From: Pedobacter jejuensis | GTDB lineage: Bacteria; Bacteroidota; Bacteroidia; Sphingobacteriales; Sphingobacteriaceae | DNA length: 64,000 nucleotides | Direction: 5' to 3' | Assembly: GCF_003725795.1 (NCBI RefSeq) | Contig: NZ_RBEE01000003.1 | Span: forward strand, 82,282-146,281 | In this document: positions 35,501 to 45,472 of the stretch, piece after piece | Numbering within the stretch: position 1 is the stretch's first letter | Layout of the letters: each line of letters opens with the position of its first letter | Translations under genes and position numbers: made by a program | Notes under the pieces: model-generated | Told to the model about the DNA's origin: nothing | Database searches by the model: none | The model's input: the letters and a program-made list of their open reading frames with translations, nothing else

Positions 35501-37924
35501 ATGCTAAAAGGATTAATTATTGCACTAATCAGTTTATTATCCATCAAATCTTTCTCACAATCAACACAGATTAGTACATCCTATATTGATTCAAAAATTA
35601 ATCAATATAAACTTTCTAATCCTTCTACTCCACTGTACCTTCATACAGATAAGAACATTTATACTAATAATGAATCAATCTGGTTTAGTGCATATTTGGT
35701 AAACGCTGATACAACATTCAAAAATCATGATGTTTTAAATCTAGCAATTGCCGATGAAAATAGTAACCAGGTTATTTTATCTGAGAAATTTCAAATGCTC
35801 AATGCAGTAAGTTCAGGTAGTTTAGATTTGCCAGATAGCATCCCGCCAGGGAACTATAATCTCATTGCCACTACAAACATTGTAGATAAAGACAATAAAC
35901 CCACAAGCCAATTTATTACAAAAATTGTTATTAAAACCATTACCCAGCAAGATTTCACATCATCAGTGGTATTAATAGATAGCGCTATTTTTAATGGTTA
36001 TTTAAGGGCGAAGCTTATTATAAATACCAAACAAAGCGATGCAAAACTTAAACCCTTAGTAGAATATAAAATTGGCAATAGCGTAACATCGAAGCTAATG
36101 GAGGTAAATAAAGAACTTCTCATCAATATTAAAGAAACTGATTTAAATGCTCACCAACCAGTACTTAAAATTAAAGTGAAATTTAACAATCAAATTCAAT
36201 TCCTCAACGTTAAACTGCCAGCTATTCAACAGAAGAAAATTAATGTTCGCTTTTTTCCTGAAGGTGGAAACTTGGTTGCAGATTTACCTAACTCAATTGC
36301 CTGGGAAGCTCAAACCAATGAATCGATTCCAATAAGTATAAAAGGAATTTTATTTCGAAATGATATTGCTATTGACACCATAGAAACAAACAGTTATGGT
36401 GTTGGTAAATTTAACTTGAAACCAGAATTAAGCAGCAAATACTATTTAAAAGTTTTATCTGGCACTTACCTTAAAGCAGATACCAATTATTTTTTACCTG
36501 CGGCACTTAATGTTGGCTTTGCATTACATTTGCCTAAAGGTGTTGTAAATGATACGTTAAGGCTTAGCATGGTTTCTAAAGAAAATAAACCTGTGCAAAT
36601 TCTAATTAATAATAATAAAGGTGCTTATGCATTTTTTAAATACGAGGTTACAACACAAACCAAAACCATAAAATTACCGCTTTACAGTTTACCAAAGGGC
36701 ATTTGGACACTAACAATTTTAGATGATGGAAAGCCAATTGCAGAACGATTATTTTTTGGAAGATACAATAGTGGAGTTAAGGCAAAAATTGCTGTTGATT
36801 CGAAAATATATAAGCGAAAAGACAGTGTGGCTGTAAAAGTTAATTTAACTGATAGCCTTGGTAAACCTGTTATAGGATTATTTTCCATCGCTGCTATTCA
36901 GCAAAATAGATTAACAAGTAATTGTGTTGACATTGAAAACTATATATACTTGAACAATGAATTAGGTTCTCTTCCGCAAGAACCAAGCGGAAATGGCTTG
37001 CATAACCCTGATTATGTTGAAGATATGTTATTAACTAAAGGCTGGCGAAAATACACATGGCAAGATGTACTTAATGCAGATACCACCAAAAAATTTAAGC
37101 CTCTTATCGTTTCTGGCAAAGTAAAATATGGAAATAAACCTTTAAAAGCTGCGATTCAATTAGCCATTTTAGGCGGTGATAAAATATCCTTTATCGTAAC
37201 TGAAAGTGATGGCTCTTTTACAGTTAGCAGAGAAAATCTTTTGGCAAGTGATGGAAAAAAATTAACCATCATTGTTAGTGGGAAAAATAACGCTGGTTAT
37301 ACAATTGAAATTAATGACCCACATTTATTATTAAATTCTAACATTGCTAAAAACCTGGCTAGTACAGGTTTTGGAAGCATAAGAAATGCAACAAACAGTA
37401 TAGATAATCAATTAAAAGGATTAGAAAATGCTTACAATTTGCAAGATGTTATTATCAAAGCAAAAAATAGTTCGGGTTCTATATATGCGTTTAAAGGTGA
37501 GCCAGGAACAAATGACTGTGGTGATTTTGTAGACGAAGCCGGCCATTTTAATTACGAAAAAGCAACAAAGAGATATAAGCCAAAACCAAATACTTGGTAC
37601 GTAATAAGAACAGATTTAAGTGCTAAAGGCGATTGGTTTACCGTAAAACCATATTACTTCACCACCTGTACAGAACTCAAAAAATCGGTTACAACAATTG
37701 GCGGAATTTATGCCGAAAGAGTATTTTATGGCGTGAACAATAATCCTGGAGAGATACAGTATTTATCAACCCTACTTTGGAAAGCAGGTGTTAAAACAAA
37801 TGCTGAGGGAGAAGCCATAATTAATTTTAAAACTGGAGATATTGCTGATAACTTTAAAATTATCGTTCAAGGTATATCAAGCGAAGATGTTTTCTCCGGA
37901 ACTACAAGTTTCTCGGTAAAATAG
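35501..37924 (+). CDS. MG2-like large surface protein (paralog 2)
   Basis: 807 aa with a signal peptide (MLKGLIIALISLLSIKSFSQ). It is clearly homologous along its whole length to the protein at 5460-7874: LYLHTDKNIYTNNESIWFSA near residue 45, RFFPEGGNLVADLPN near 250, MLLTKGWRKYTWQDVL near 510 and DNFKIIVQGISSEDV at the end. The mature chain is beta-rich with carboxypeptidase-regulatory-like and MG2-like segments. The Cys cluster of paralog 1 is reduced to one CGDF motif here. It stands alone on its strand; the function is unknown. Confidence 0.75.
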   Translation: MLKGLIIALISLLSIKSFSQSTQISTSYIDSKINQYKLSNPSTPLYLHTDKNIYTNNESIWFSAYLVNADTTFKNHDVLNLAIADENSNQVILSEKFQMLNAVSSGSLDLPDSIPPGNYNLIATTNIVDKDNKPTSQFITKIVIKTITQQDFTSSVVLIDSAIFNGYLRAKLIINTKQSDAKLKPLVEYKIGNSVTSKLMEVNKELLINIKETDLNAHQPVLKIKVKFNNQIQFLNVKLPAIQQKKINVRFFPEGGNLVADLPNSIAWEAQTNESIPISIKGILFRNDIAIDTIETNSYGVGKFNLKPELSSKYYLKVLSGTYLKADTNYFLPAALNVGFALHLPKGVVNDTLRLSMVSKENKPVQILINNNKGAYAFFKYEVTTQTKTIKLPLYSLPKGIWTLTILDDGKPIAERLFFGRYNSGVKAKIAVDSKIYKRKDSVAVKVNLTDSLGKPVIGLFSIAAIQQNRLTSNCVDIENYIYLNNELGSLPQEPSGNGLHNPDYVEDMLLTKGWRKYTWQDVLNADTTKKFKPLIVSGKVKYGNKPLKAAIQLAILGGDKISFIVTESDGSFTVSRENLLASDGKKLTIIVSGKNNAGYTIEINDPHLLLNSNIAKNLASTGFGSIRNATNSIDNQLKGLENAYNLQDVIIKAKNSSGSIYAFKGEPGTNDCGDFVDEAGHFNYEKATKRYKPKPNTWYVIRTDLSAKGDWFTVKPYYFTTCTELKKSVTTIGGIYAERVFYGVNNNPGEIQYLSTLLWKAGVKTNAEGEAIINFKTGDIADNFKIIVQGISSEDVFSGTTSFSVK

Positions 37925-37960
37925 AATACCAAAAAAACTATCTATAACAACTCTATTAAA

Positions 37961-38239
37961 CTATCTGCTTAAAGAAGAATACCAATTAATAGGATGAGAA
38001 CGTAAATTTGTTCCATCGCTTTCTACATGATACAAAATTATTGGCATGGTGAAATCCACAAAACGCTCAACTTTTTGGGATAAAGAACCTAAAAAATCTA
38101 TACTTGAAATGCCTTCCTTTAAATGTACGTAAATAACGGTAGCGGTCTTTAATTCAAATCGCTCTATTTTACTAGGCCACTCTTTTTTAATTTTTTTAAG
38201 GAAAGCCGTAATTTTCTTTTCGTCTTTTATGGTATCCAT
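37961..38239 (-). CDS. Small protein of unknown function
   Basis: 92 aa, no recognised family and no signal peptide or membrane segment. The first half is Lys/Glu-rich (MDTIKDEKKITAFLKKIKKE), and the second half has mixed beta character with VIYVHLKEGISSIDFLG and ILYHVESDGTNLRSHPINWY. It is flanked by the MG2 paralog (convergent) and exonuclease III (same strand, 92 bp upstream). Moderate support: good codon texture, but no homology that I recognise. Confidence 0.55.
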   Translation of the reverse strand: MDTIKDEKKITAFLKKIKKEWPSKIERFELKTATVIYVHLKEGISSIDFLGSLSQKVERFVDFTMPIILYHVESDGTNLRSHPINWYSSLSR

Positions 38240-38331
38240 ATTTTTTAGGTTTGATACCTCAAATTAGCAATTATATATCTATTAAAATCCCTGTAACAGA
38301 TAGAATACAGGAATTTTACACATTGAAGTTG

Positions 38332-39102
38332 TTATGCAATCTCTATCCAAACCGGACCATGGTCGCTTGTTTTCTCCCAACCTCTTACATGTTTATCAAC
38401 ACCAGCAGCTTTAAGTCTGGGTTCTAGTAAAGGATTCAATAGAAAATGGTCGATTCTTAAGCCTGCATCCCTACCATAGGCATTTCTAAAATAATCCCAG
38501 AAAGTATAAATTACATCTTTTGGATAGAGTTTACGAATGGCATCAGTCCAACCCTGGTCGATTAAATTATGGAAAGCTGCTCTTACTTCAGGGCGAAACA
38601 ATGCATCATCAACCCATCTTTCGGGCTTGTAAACATCTAGTTCGGTTGGCATTACATTATAATCTCCGCAAAGCACTACAGGCAAATTGTATTCTAAAAG
38701 CTTTGCTGCATGTGCTGTAAATCTTTCAAACCAACTAAGCTTGTAATCAAGTTTTGGACCTGGAGCAGGATTGCCATTGGGTAAATACAAACAGCCAATA
38801 ACCACATCATCCACCATGGCTTCGATATACCTGCTTTGTAAATCTTCATCATCGCCGGGCAAACCTCTACGCAATTCTTTTATTTCTCTATCTTTAGCTA
38901 AAATAGCCACACCGTTCCAACTTTTTTGTCCATGCCAAATAGCGTTATATCCTAAGGCCTGAAGTGCCGCAAGCGGGAATTTTTCATCTGGTGCTTTAAG
39001 TTCTTGTAAACAAGCAACATCTGGTTTAGTTTCTTCCAGCCAACGGAGTAATACAGGCAATCTGCCATTTACTCCGTTAACATTGTAAGTCGCGATTTTC
39101 AT
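38332..39102 (-). CDS. xth: Exodeoxyribonuclease III
   Basis: 256 aa. An AP endonuclease/3'-exonuclease of base-excision repair. The metal and active-site residues are in KIATYNVNGVNGRLPVL (Asn), ACLQELKAPDEKFP (Glu), VVLCGDYNVMPTELDVY (Asp, Asn), RIDHFLLN (Asp) and the C-terminal KTSDHGPVWIEI (Asp-His). The length matches ExoIII. A 48-bp gap separates it from msrA upstream on the same strand. Confidence 0.95.
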   Translation of the reverse strand: MKIATYNVNGVNGRLPVLLRWLEETKPDVACLQELKAPDEKFPLAALQALGYNAIWHGQKSWNGVAILAKDREIKELRRGLPGDDEDLQSRYIEAMVDDVVIGCLYLPNGNPAPGPKLDYKLSWFERFTAHAAKLLEYNLPVVLCGDYNVMPTELDVYKPERWVDDALFRPEVRAAFHNLIDQGWTDAIRKLYPKDVIYTFWDYFRNAYGRDAGLRIDHFLLNPLLEPRLKAAGVDKHVRGWEKTSDHGPVWIEIA

Positions 39103-39150
39103 ATATTTTTTATAAGCTTTTAGATATTAAAATAGCAAGACGTAAAATAC

Positions 39151-39642
39151 CTAATTCAACTTCCAATCTGGTCTTTCAAAATGGCAGGTATATCCGTAAG
39201 GATTTTTTTGTAAATAATCTTGATGGTCTTCCTCAGCATTCCAGAAGTCTGTTTCAGGTACAATTTCAGTAACAATTTTACCTGGCCACTTACCCGAAGC
39301 ATCCATTTCTGCAATAAGTTCTTCAGCTGTATTACGTTGGTTATCATCAGCATAAAAAATAGCAGAGCGGTAAGAAGTACCAACATCGTTTCCTTGTCTG
39401 TTTCTTGTTGATGGATCGTGAATTTGGAAGAAATATTCTAACAAAGAACGATAAGAAAGTATTTCTGGATTGAAAACTACTTCAATTCCTTCGGCATGTG
39501 TACCGTGGTTTCTATAAGTCGCGTTTGGAACGTCGCCTCCGGTATATCCTACTACAGTAGAAATTACACCCGGCAGCTGACGGATAAGTTCTTCTACTCC
39601 CCAGAAGCAACCTCCGGCAAGAATGGCTTTTTCAGTATTCAT
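39151..39642 (-). CDS. msrA: Peptide-methionine (S)-S-oxide reductase
   Basis: 163 aa. Reduces the S-epimer of methionine sulfoxide in oxidised proteins. The catalytic Cys is residue 12 in [46 protein letters not shown] and [27 protein letters not shown] are diagnostic. No signal peptide, so it is cytoplasmic. No resolving Cys is found in the usual C-terminal tail, apart from CHFE near residue 155. Confidence 0.95.
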   Translation of the reverse strand: MNTEKAILAGGCFWGVEELIRQLPGVISTVVGYTGGDVPNATYRNHGTHAEGIEVVFNPEILSYRSLLEYFFQIHDPSTRNRQGNDVGTSYRSAIFYADDNQRNTAEELIAEMDASGKWPGKIVTEIVPETDFWNAEEDHQDYLQKNPYGYTCHFERPDWKLN

Positions 39643-39754
39643 ATTTGTTAATTAAATTTTAAAGATACAACGAGGATGCTATACATCATGTCATAATTAT
39701 TTAATGATAACAAAAACCTACGTTAAAAGTTAGCTTAATAAGTATGAAGAATAT

Positions 39755-40762
39755 TTAAAATGAATTTACTCTTTTTGGTAATTTCATTTTATTCATACTC
39801 GCAACCTTCGAATGAATAATTTCGCCCTTATCGGTTATCAAGATAAAGCGATAATCAGCGTATTTTTCAAGAAATGCAATTCCTGCGCTTTTACCTAAAA
39901 CCATTGTCGATGTACTTAAACCGTTTGCAATTTCTGCACTTGGTCCTATAACCGTAACGCTAATTAAGCCGGTTGCAGGGTAGCCGGTTTTAGGGTTAAT
40001 AATGTGCGAGTATCTTTTGCCATTAAATTCTACAAACTTTCTATAATTTCCTGAAGTAACAATTGCTTCATTTTCTATTGGAATGGTTGGTAATATTTTT
40101 TCTTCATTGATTGGGTTGGTGATGGCAACAAGCCATTTCGCACCATTTGGTTGTTTTCCCCAAGTACTCATATCACCAGATGCATTTACAATACCAGCTT
40201 TAATTCCTTTTGCCAACATCATTTGCCTACATTTATCGGTTGCATATCCTTCACCCAATGCACCAAAACCAATTTTCATTCCTTTGTATTTGAGAAAAAT
40301 GGTAGAACTATCTTGGTTCAAAATAACATGCTCAAAACCAACCAGTGAAACAGATTTTTTTATGCTTTCTTCTGATGGCATCTGAGTCATAGAGCCATCG
40401 AACTTCCATATCTTATCCATTGCAGCAAAGCTGATATCGAAAGCACCATGTGTTGCATTTGATAATTCAAGTGCTCGTTTGGTTAGTTCAAAAACCTCTT
40501 TGACAACTTTAACAGGCATGATTCCAGCATTCTGATTAACCTTTGAAATTTGAGAATCAGATTTCCAGTCGGATATTAAATTTTCAATTCTGGATATTTC
40601 AGCTACCACCGAATCAATATTTTTCTCTGCTAATTCCTTATTTTCCGCAACAATAGTAATATCAAACCGCCCGCCCATTAGCAAGGTTGTGCGTTTGCGT
40701 AAAACTTGGGAACTGGATTGTAAAGCAAAGAAGATTAGCGCAGAAAGCAATAAATTTTTCAT
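39755..40762 (-). CDS. apbE: FAD:protein FMN transferase ApbE
   Basis: 335 aa with an N-terminal signal peptide (MKNLLLSALIFFALQSSSQ), thus periplasmic. ApbE attaches FMN covalently to Thr/Ser in a (S/T)GA(S/T)-type motif of partner proteins. Family blocks are visible: MGGRFDITI, SRIENLISDWKSDSQISKVN, KIGFGALGEGYATDKC, GIVNASGDMSTWGKQP and the C-terminal SHIINPKTGYPATG. It is the last gene of the ankyrin-DUF2271-reductase operon, and the DUF2271 partner carries such a motif. Confidence 0.95.
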   Translation of the reverse strand: MKNLLLSALIFFALQSSSQVLRKRTTLLMGGRFDITIVAENKELAEKNIDSVVAEISRIENLISDWKSDSQISKVNQNAGIMPVKVVKEVFELTKRALELSNATHGAFDISFAAMDKIWKFDGSMTQMPSEESIKKSVSLVGFEHVILNQDSSTIFLKYKGMKIGFGALGEGYATDKCRQMMLAKGIKAGIVNASGDMSTWGKQPNGAKWLVAITNPINEEKILPTIPIENEAIVTSGNYRKFVEFNGKRYSHIINPKTGYPATGLISVTVIGPSAEIANGLSTSTMVLGKSAGIAFLEKYADYRFILITDKGEIIHSKVASMNKMKLPKRVNSF

Positions 40763-40780
40763 TGTTATGCCTTGTAAAAT

Positions 40781-42967
40781 TTAATAACAATCCATTAAAA
40801 TCTGATTTCTGGACTGGTAGAATGATAAAGGATTATTGGTTTGAGTTGCACAGACTTCATCTAAAATAACAAGAATATCCTTTTGCATCGATAGTGAACC
40901 ACAAATCATTACAACACCACCGTTTAGTAAATTTTCTGCTATTAAAGCTGAATCTGAGGCGATGAGGTGGCTAACATATTGTTTTGATTCTGCTCTTGAA
41001 TATGCTACATTTAATTTACTTAATTTGGATTCCCGAAGCTTATTACTCAGAAATTCTTTAAATGGCTCGAATGAAGAGGCAGTTTGAAAACCACAATACA
41101 AGTGGCAGCTAATTTTATTTTTATTCTCATCTATCATCCCTAAAAAAGGAGCAATACCAGTACCGTTAGAAATCAAAATAAGTTTTGAAGCTTTTTCCGG
41201 AAAATTGAAATGTGGATTTTTTATGATTCTGGCTTTAAATCGATCAGCAGGTTTTAATCTATTCAAGAAACCTGAGCCTAAGCCATTTTCATGAAGTTTT
41301 ACACTTAGTTGGATTGATTTATCTACAATTCCTATAGAATACAATCGCTCGCGGTGGTCGTTAGCAGGATAAATAGCCAATAAATCTCCAGATTTTGCCT
41401 TGTTTCTAATTGATGGTTTAAAATTAATTAAAATTGTATCTCCTGAGTTACTGTGTGATTTAACTGTAAATGCATTTAAGGATTTTTGATTTTCCTTCTC
41501 AAAATCTGAAAATTCAGCAAAAGAAATATTAGCTTTTTGCGACCAAGATTCTTGCCATAAAAGTAAATCTGCAGGCGACCTTTCATCAACCGTATGAATA
41601 TCTATTAACGGTTTAGCCCAATTTTGTGCCGATAAAAGATTATGCACATCAAAAGCAAACTTGCAGAAATCAGGATATGCTTTAGAGCCAAAACCCAAAA
41701 CCGAGAAATTTACCTGCTGCGTTTGAGGTGTTGTATTCACCAACGACATAAACTTATTTGCATTAGTCGGTGCTTCGCCATCGCCATAAGTTGATGTAAA
41801 CACGATTATTTGTTCTGCCTTAGGATAAACAGAATAATTATTCAACGATGTTAAAAATGCCTTTTTGCCCTGCTTTAGTAACAAACTATGAACTGAAGAG
41901 GCATACCGTAGGGTTGAACCATTTTCAGAACCAGTAAGCAATATATAAACACATTCTTCTTTCGCGTACTTATTCTTCGAACGTTTTGAAATTCTTTTTA
42001 AGGTTATTGCAAAGCCTGAATAAATAAAAAAGAGAATGCTTAGTGATGCAATACCTAAAATAATAGACCATAGGATACTCGCTCTACCGGTATGAATTTT
42101 CATACTTAAATCTGCAACCAAAACAGAGAATGGATATTTTGTTTCAGCTAAAACAACACCGGTTATTTGATTTACAGCAATTTCTTTATCCTGTAATGTT
42201 AAAATAAAATAATCTTCAATATCCTCCGAAAAAGGAAATTCTATAGTATGAACATCAGCATAATTAATGCTTCTAAAAATCTCGAAGTCTTTAACATTAA
42301 TTTGGGCACCGCTTTTAATTTTATCAAAATCAACTTCCACTCCTGCTTTAAAAGGTTTGATTATTCCAAGCGTATTTAACGATAAGTAAGTTCCGCTGAT
42401 TGCTATTAGGAAGATAAAAACCAACAATAGCCGACCAGCTACGGTATGGTAGTATTGTTTAGATCCGTCGTTTGGTATTTTGGCGAAAAACCGCTTAATA
42501 CCTCGTTGACGTTTTACGATAAGCAAAATCCCGGAAACCGAAATCAGAATCAGCAAAAATGCAGTTACGCTAATAAATATCCGTCCGGTTTCATGTAAGA
42601 ATAAAGATCGGTGAAGCGTAGTTACCCATTGAAAAAATTCATTTTTTGCATCAGGTTTACCAAGTATTTCACCTGTCTTTGGGTCGATGTATGCCTTAAG
42701 GTCATCACCATTTTTATCGGTTCCTTCAATTAAAACAAACTGATTGTTTTCAACAGAAATTTTGGTGAGGCCTGGATATTTATCCCTAAGTACAGGAATA
42801 GATTGAGCAAGGGTTATTTCTTCAAGATTGCCTGCTGAAAAAGGTTTTGACCTTTCCACCACGGGCTCGAGCGATAAAATGGCACCCGTAGTGGATGCAA
42901 GCAAAAGAAAAAGAAAGGAAGATACTGCCAAAGCAAGATGACAGTATCTCCAAAAATTATTCATCAT
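40781..42967 (-). CDS. PepSY / flavodoxin / FNR-type transmembrane reductase
   Basis: 728 aa. The N-terminal PepSY_TM part (about 1-330) has four or more helices with His residues suited to heme (YCHLALAV, TLHRSLFLHETGR, YYHTVAGRL, MKIHTGRAS). A flavodoxin domain follows (about 355-490; ILLTGSENGSTLRYA, VFTSTYGDGEAPTNA). The C-terminal sulfite-reductase-like FAD/NADPH module (about 510-728) has ERLYSIG and LILISNGTGIAPFLG. It should pass electrons from cytoplasmic NAD(P)H through FAD, FMN and heme across the membrane. It lies between the DUF2271 and apbE genes, 13 and 18 bp away. Confidence 0.9.
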   Translation of the reverse strand: MMNNFWRYCHLALAVSSFLFLLLASTTGAILSLEPVVERSKPFSAGNLEEITLAQSIPVLRDKYPGLTKISVENNQFVLIEGTDKNGDDLKAYIDPKTGEILGKPDAKNEFFQWVTTLHRSLFLHETGRIFISVTAFLLILISVSGILLIVKRQRGIKRFFAKIPNDGSKQYYHTVAGRLLLVFIFLIAISGTYLSLNTLGIIKPFKAGVEVDFDKIKSGAQINVKDFEIFRSINYADVHTIEFPFSEDIEDYFILTLQDKEIAVNQITGVVLAETKYPFSVLVADLSMKIHTGRASILWSIILGIASLSILFFIYSGFAITLKRISKRSKNKYAKEECVYILLTGSENGSTLRYASSVHSLLLKQGKKAFLTSLNNYSVYPKAEQIIVFTSTYGDGEAPTNANKFMSLVNTTPQTQQVNFSVLGFGSKAYPDFCKFAFDVHNLLSAQNWAKPLIDIHTVDERSPADLLLWQESWSQKANISFAEFSDFEKENQKSLNAFTVKSHSNSGDTILINFKPSIRNKAKSGDLLAIYPANDHRERLYSIGIVDKSIQLSVKLHENGLGSGFLNRLKPADRFKARIIKNPHFNFPEKASKLILISNGTGIAPFLGMIDENKNKISCHLYCGFQTASSFEPFKEFLSNKLRESKLSKLNVAYSRAESKQYVSHLIASDSALIAENLLNGGVVMICGSLSMQKDILVILDEVCATQTNNPLSFYQSRNQILMDCY

Positions 42968-42980
42968 TAGCCTAAAAGAA

Positions 42981-43466
42981 TTAATTAGGACTAAAACGTA
43001 CGTATCTTATAAAACCTGTACCATCACTTTTTGCAGATAATGATTCAGTCGTTAATGGAATTTCAAGATCTTTAACATTATATTTTTGATCTTCAACTGC
43101 ACTCTCAAAACGCAATTTGTATCCCGTATTAATTTTCGATTTATCAATTTCAATTACAGAAACACCACGATCGCCACCTGTTAAAGAAGCGCCAGTAATC
43201 GCACTAATATTTGCAGGTTTTTTAGCATTAAACTTATGCCATTCTTTTAAACTGTTGTACCATTTTTTATCAGAACCCAATACATAAAGCGTTTTTTCAT
43301 ACGCTCCTTTTGCATTAATTAATGAAATAACGATGTAAGCGCCTTCGCCCATATAATTAGTCATTTGTATCATGCATTTGTATTTAGCAGTTTGTGCCAA
43401 TGCGTGATTTGGTTTTATAAAAGCTAGCGCTAAAACCAGTAGAGATACTTTAAAAATATTATTCAT
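42981..43466 (-). CDS. DUF2271 periplasmic protein, likely flavinylated
   Basis: 161 aa with a signal peptide (MNNIFKVSLLVLALAFIKPNHALAQ). The body is a beta-sandwich-like DUF2271 domain with GEGAYIVISLINAKGAYEKTLYVLG. The segment NISAITGASLTGGDRG contains TGAS at residues 91-94, resembling the ApbE target motif (S/T)GA(S/T), with Thr91 the predicted FMN attachment residue. An ApbE gene is in the same operon. I infer that this is the periplasmic electron acceptor of the adjacent PepSY reductase. Confidence 0.85.
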   Translation of the reverse strand: MNNIFKVSLLVLALAFIKPNHALAQTAKYKCMIQMTNYMGEGAYIVISLINAKGAYEKTLYVLGSDKKWYNSLKEWHKFNAKKPANISAITGASLTGGDRGVSVIEIDKSKINTGYKLRFESAVEDQKYNVKDLEIPLTTESLSAKSDGTGFIRYVRFSPN

Positions 43467-43470
43467 TTCT

Positions 43471-44973
43471 TTATTTTAAAAAGCTAAGTGATACATTTCC
43501 TTTTGAAAGTGATTCATTTTCACTTGCTAAATCAAAGGCACTTTCATCAAAACTTGTTTTCGAATCTTTTTTAGCACCAATAGACAGCAAATATTTCAAC
43601 ATGGCATCATCTTTAGAAATCATTGCAGCTTTATGTAACGCTGTGATGCCATTTTTATTTTTTGCATTAACATCTATTGATAAATCCTGAAAACGTTTAA
43701 CTAGTGCAATATCACCTTTTGCAACGGCTAGGTGGTACAATGTATTTCCATTTTGTTGCGGGGTTACAATATTAAAACCTTTATCCTGCAACACTTTCAT
43801 TTTTTGTTCGAACTCTTGTGCTTTACTTGGCGAACCGGGTGCTTGGCGAGCGCCTTCTGGAGCATAAGATTGAATTAAATAATAAGCAAGGTTGTTTCCA
43901 TCCTTATCAACTGAATTTAGATTTGCACCCTTAGCAATAAGTAAATTCACAATTGCAGGCGAATTACTGTTTACAGCCATTGCTAATGCCGTTAATCCTT
44001 TTGCATTGGCTTGGTTAATATTTTTAACTTTTGGCAATAATGTTTCAAAAACAGCTGTATCTCGATTAGACATTGCAGCATTCATTAAAACAGTGTTTCC
44101 ATCCGCATCAGCCTGGTTAACATCAACGCCTTCAGCAATAAAATGCTTAATTAATGCTAACTGACCTGGGCGACGAACGATAATATGTAAAACATTTCTA
44201 CCATCTTTAGTAAGAGCGGTGGGTTTAACCTTTAAACTTTCTAAATATTGAAACACTTCGATTGGTGCCGGACCTCTGCGTGAGCCTTCTGCAGCCATTA
44301 AAATCGCACCGTTATCAACTGGAACACCTTTAGCGATTAAAGCTTTGAGCACATCTACATTACCCGATTTTGCTGCATAACCAAAAGCATTATGTCCTTC
44401 TGCATCAACACTTTTTAAGCTTAATCCTTTAGAAACAAAATAATCTGTTAGCTTAAAATCCTTATCATTTCCTATGGCTACCAATAACGCATTAGCGCCC
44501 GAACCACTTAAATCCGTTTTTAGATTAACTCCTTTAGCAATAAATGAATCGTAAATTTTGGTATTTTGCTGTGCTGCAGAAGCGGCAAATAATAATGGAC
44601 TTGTACCATGACTATCTTTCATCTTCACATCAGAACCTTTCGAAATTAAGTAGTCAACAATTTCACTATTTCCCCTACTTGCGGCCCAATGCACGTAAAT
44701 ACGTCCATCGTGGGTAAGTTTATTTACATCGTTACCTGGTTGAGACAATAGAAATTTAATGGTTTCATTAGGCGCCTCAGCATTGATAGCCATAACTACC
44801 GGGTCGAAACTTGATGGATTAAACTGAGCAGGATTTGCTCCTTTCTCTATTTCAGCTTTAACGGCATTCACATCTGGTTTTGTTTGCCAGAATGAAGATT
44901 CTAAAAGACTATTCTTTTGAGCTTGAACAGAAATACTCCAAAGCAGACTAATTGCGAATAATAATTTTTTCAT
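43471..44973 (-). CDS. Exported ankyrin-repeat protein
   Basis: 500 aa with a signal peptide (MKKLLFAISLLWSISVQAQ). About twelve ankyrin repeats of 33 residues run from about residue 40 to the end; typical ones are DGRIYVHWAASRGNSEIVDYLISKG, EGHNAFGYAAKSGNVDVLKALIAKG, GLTALAMAVNSNSPAIVNLLIAKG and GITALHKAAMISKDDAMLKYLLSIG. It should be a periplasmic protein-interaction scaffold. It is the first gene of the four-gene redox operon (4 bp before DUF2271), so it may hold the flavoprotein or receive its electrons; that is inference. Confidence 0.9.
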   Translation of the reverse strand: MKKLLFAISLLWSISVQAQKNSLLESSFWQTKPDVNAVKAEIEKGANPAQFNPSSFDPVVMAINAEAPNETIKFLLSQPGNDVNKLTHDGRIYVHWAASRGNSEIVDYLISKGSDVKMKDSHGTSPLLFAASAAQQNTKIYDSFIAKGVNLKTDLSGSGANALLVAIGNDKDFKLTDYFVSKGLSLKSVDAEGHNAFGYAAKSGNVDVLKALIAKGVPVDNGAILMAAEGSRRGPAPIEVFQYLESLKVKPTALTKDGRNVLHIIVRRPGQLALIKHFIAEGVDVNQADADGNTVLMNAAMSNRDTAVFETLLPKVKNINQANAKGLTALAMAVNSNSPAIVNLLIAKGANLNSVDKDGNNLAYYLIQSYAPEGARQAPGSPSKAQEFEQKMKVLQDKGFNIVTPQQNGNTLYHLAVAKGDIALVKRFQDLSIDVNAKNKNGITALHKAAMISKDDAMLKYLLSIGAKKDSKTSFDESAFDLASENESLSKGNVSLSFLK

Positions 44974-45190
44974 TTTATGTAATGATCAATTGCTTTAACT
45001 GATGTTAATTTACAATTTCAAAATTAATAAGAATTAGTCTAAATAAGAATCGTTTTCAAATATTTATTTTTAACTTATTTAGATACTGATTTTCAGAGAT
45101 AGAAACCTGGGCGTGACTGCTATTTCAAAAGCACTCTGTATTTGCTTTCCAAAAAAATATCTATTAATTCCGATTTATAGTAATTTTCTA

Positions 45191-45318
45191 TTTTGGAAAT
45201 GAACGTTCAGCATTTCATCGGGGTTTGCAGCCCTGCCAACCGCTGTAGCCCTCGTGGAAAAACTCGGGGCTGCCGCTATTGTCAGGTTTATAAACAGCGG
45301 TTGGTTAGGCAAGGGGGA
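45191..45318. repeat. Repeat A, copy 1 (hairpin-rich element)
   Basis: About 125 bp beginning TTTTGGAAATGAACGTTCAG. Outer arms CCAACCGCTGT (45236-45246) and ACAGCGGTTGG (45294-45304) are exact complements, and AGCCC/GGGCT pairs lie within them. It has the look of a MITE- or REP-like element. Copies 2 and 3 lie at 45558-45684 and 46554-46670. Confidence 0.75.
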
Positions 45319-45472
45319 TATATCAATAATCGTCATTCCGAGCGTAGCCGAGAAATCTTTTTAATAGCCAATTCAGTTGTTTTCAAAGATCTCTCCATTT
45401 CGCTGCGCTTCAGTCGAGATGACGGCAGGAAGAGCCATCGTAATTTCCAGCGTAGCCGAGAAATCTTTGTAG

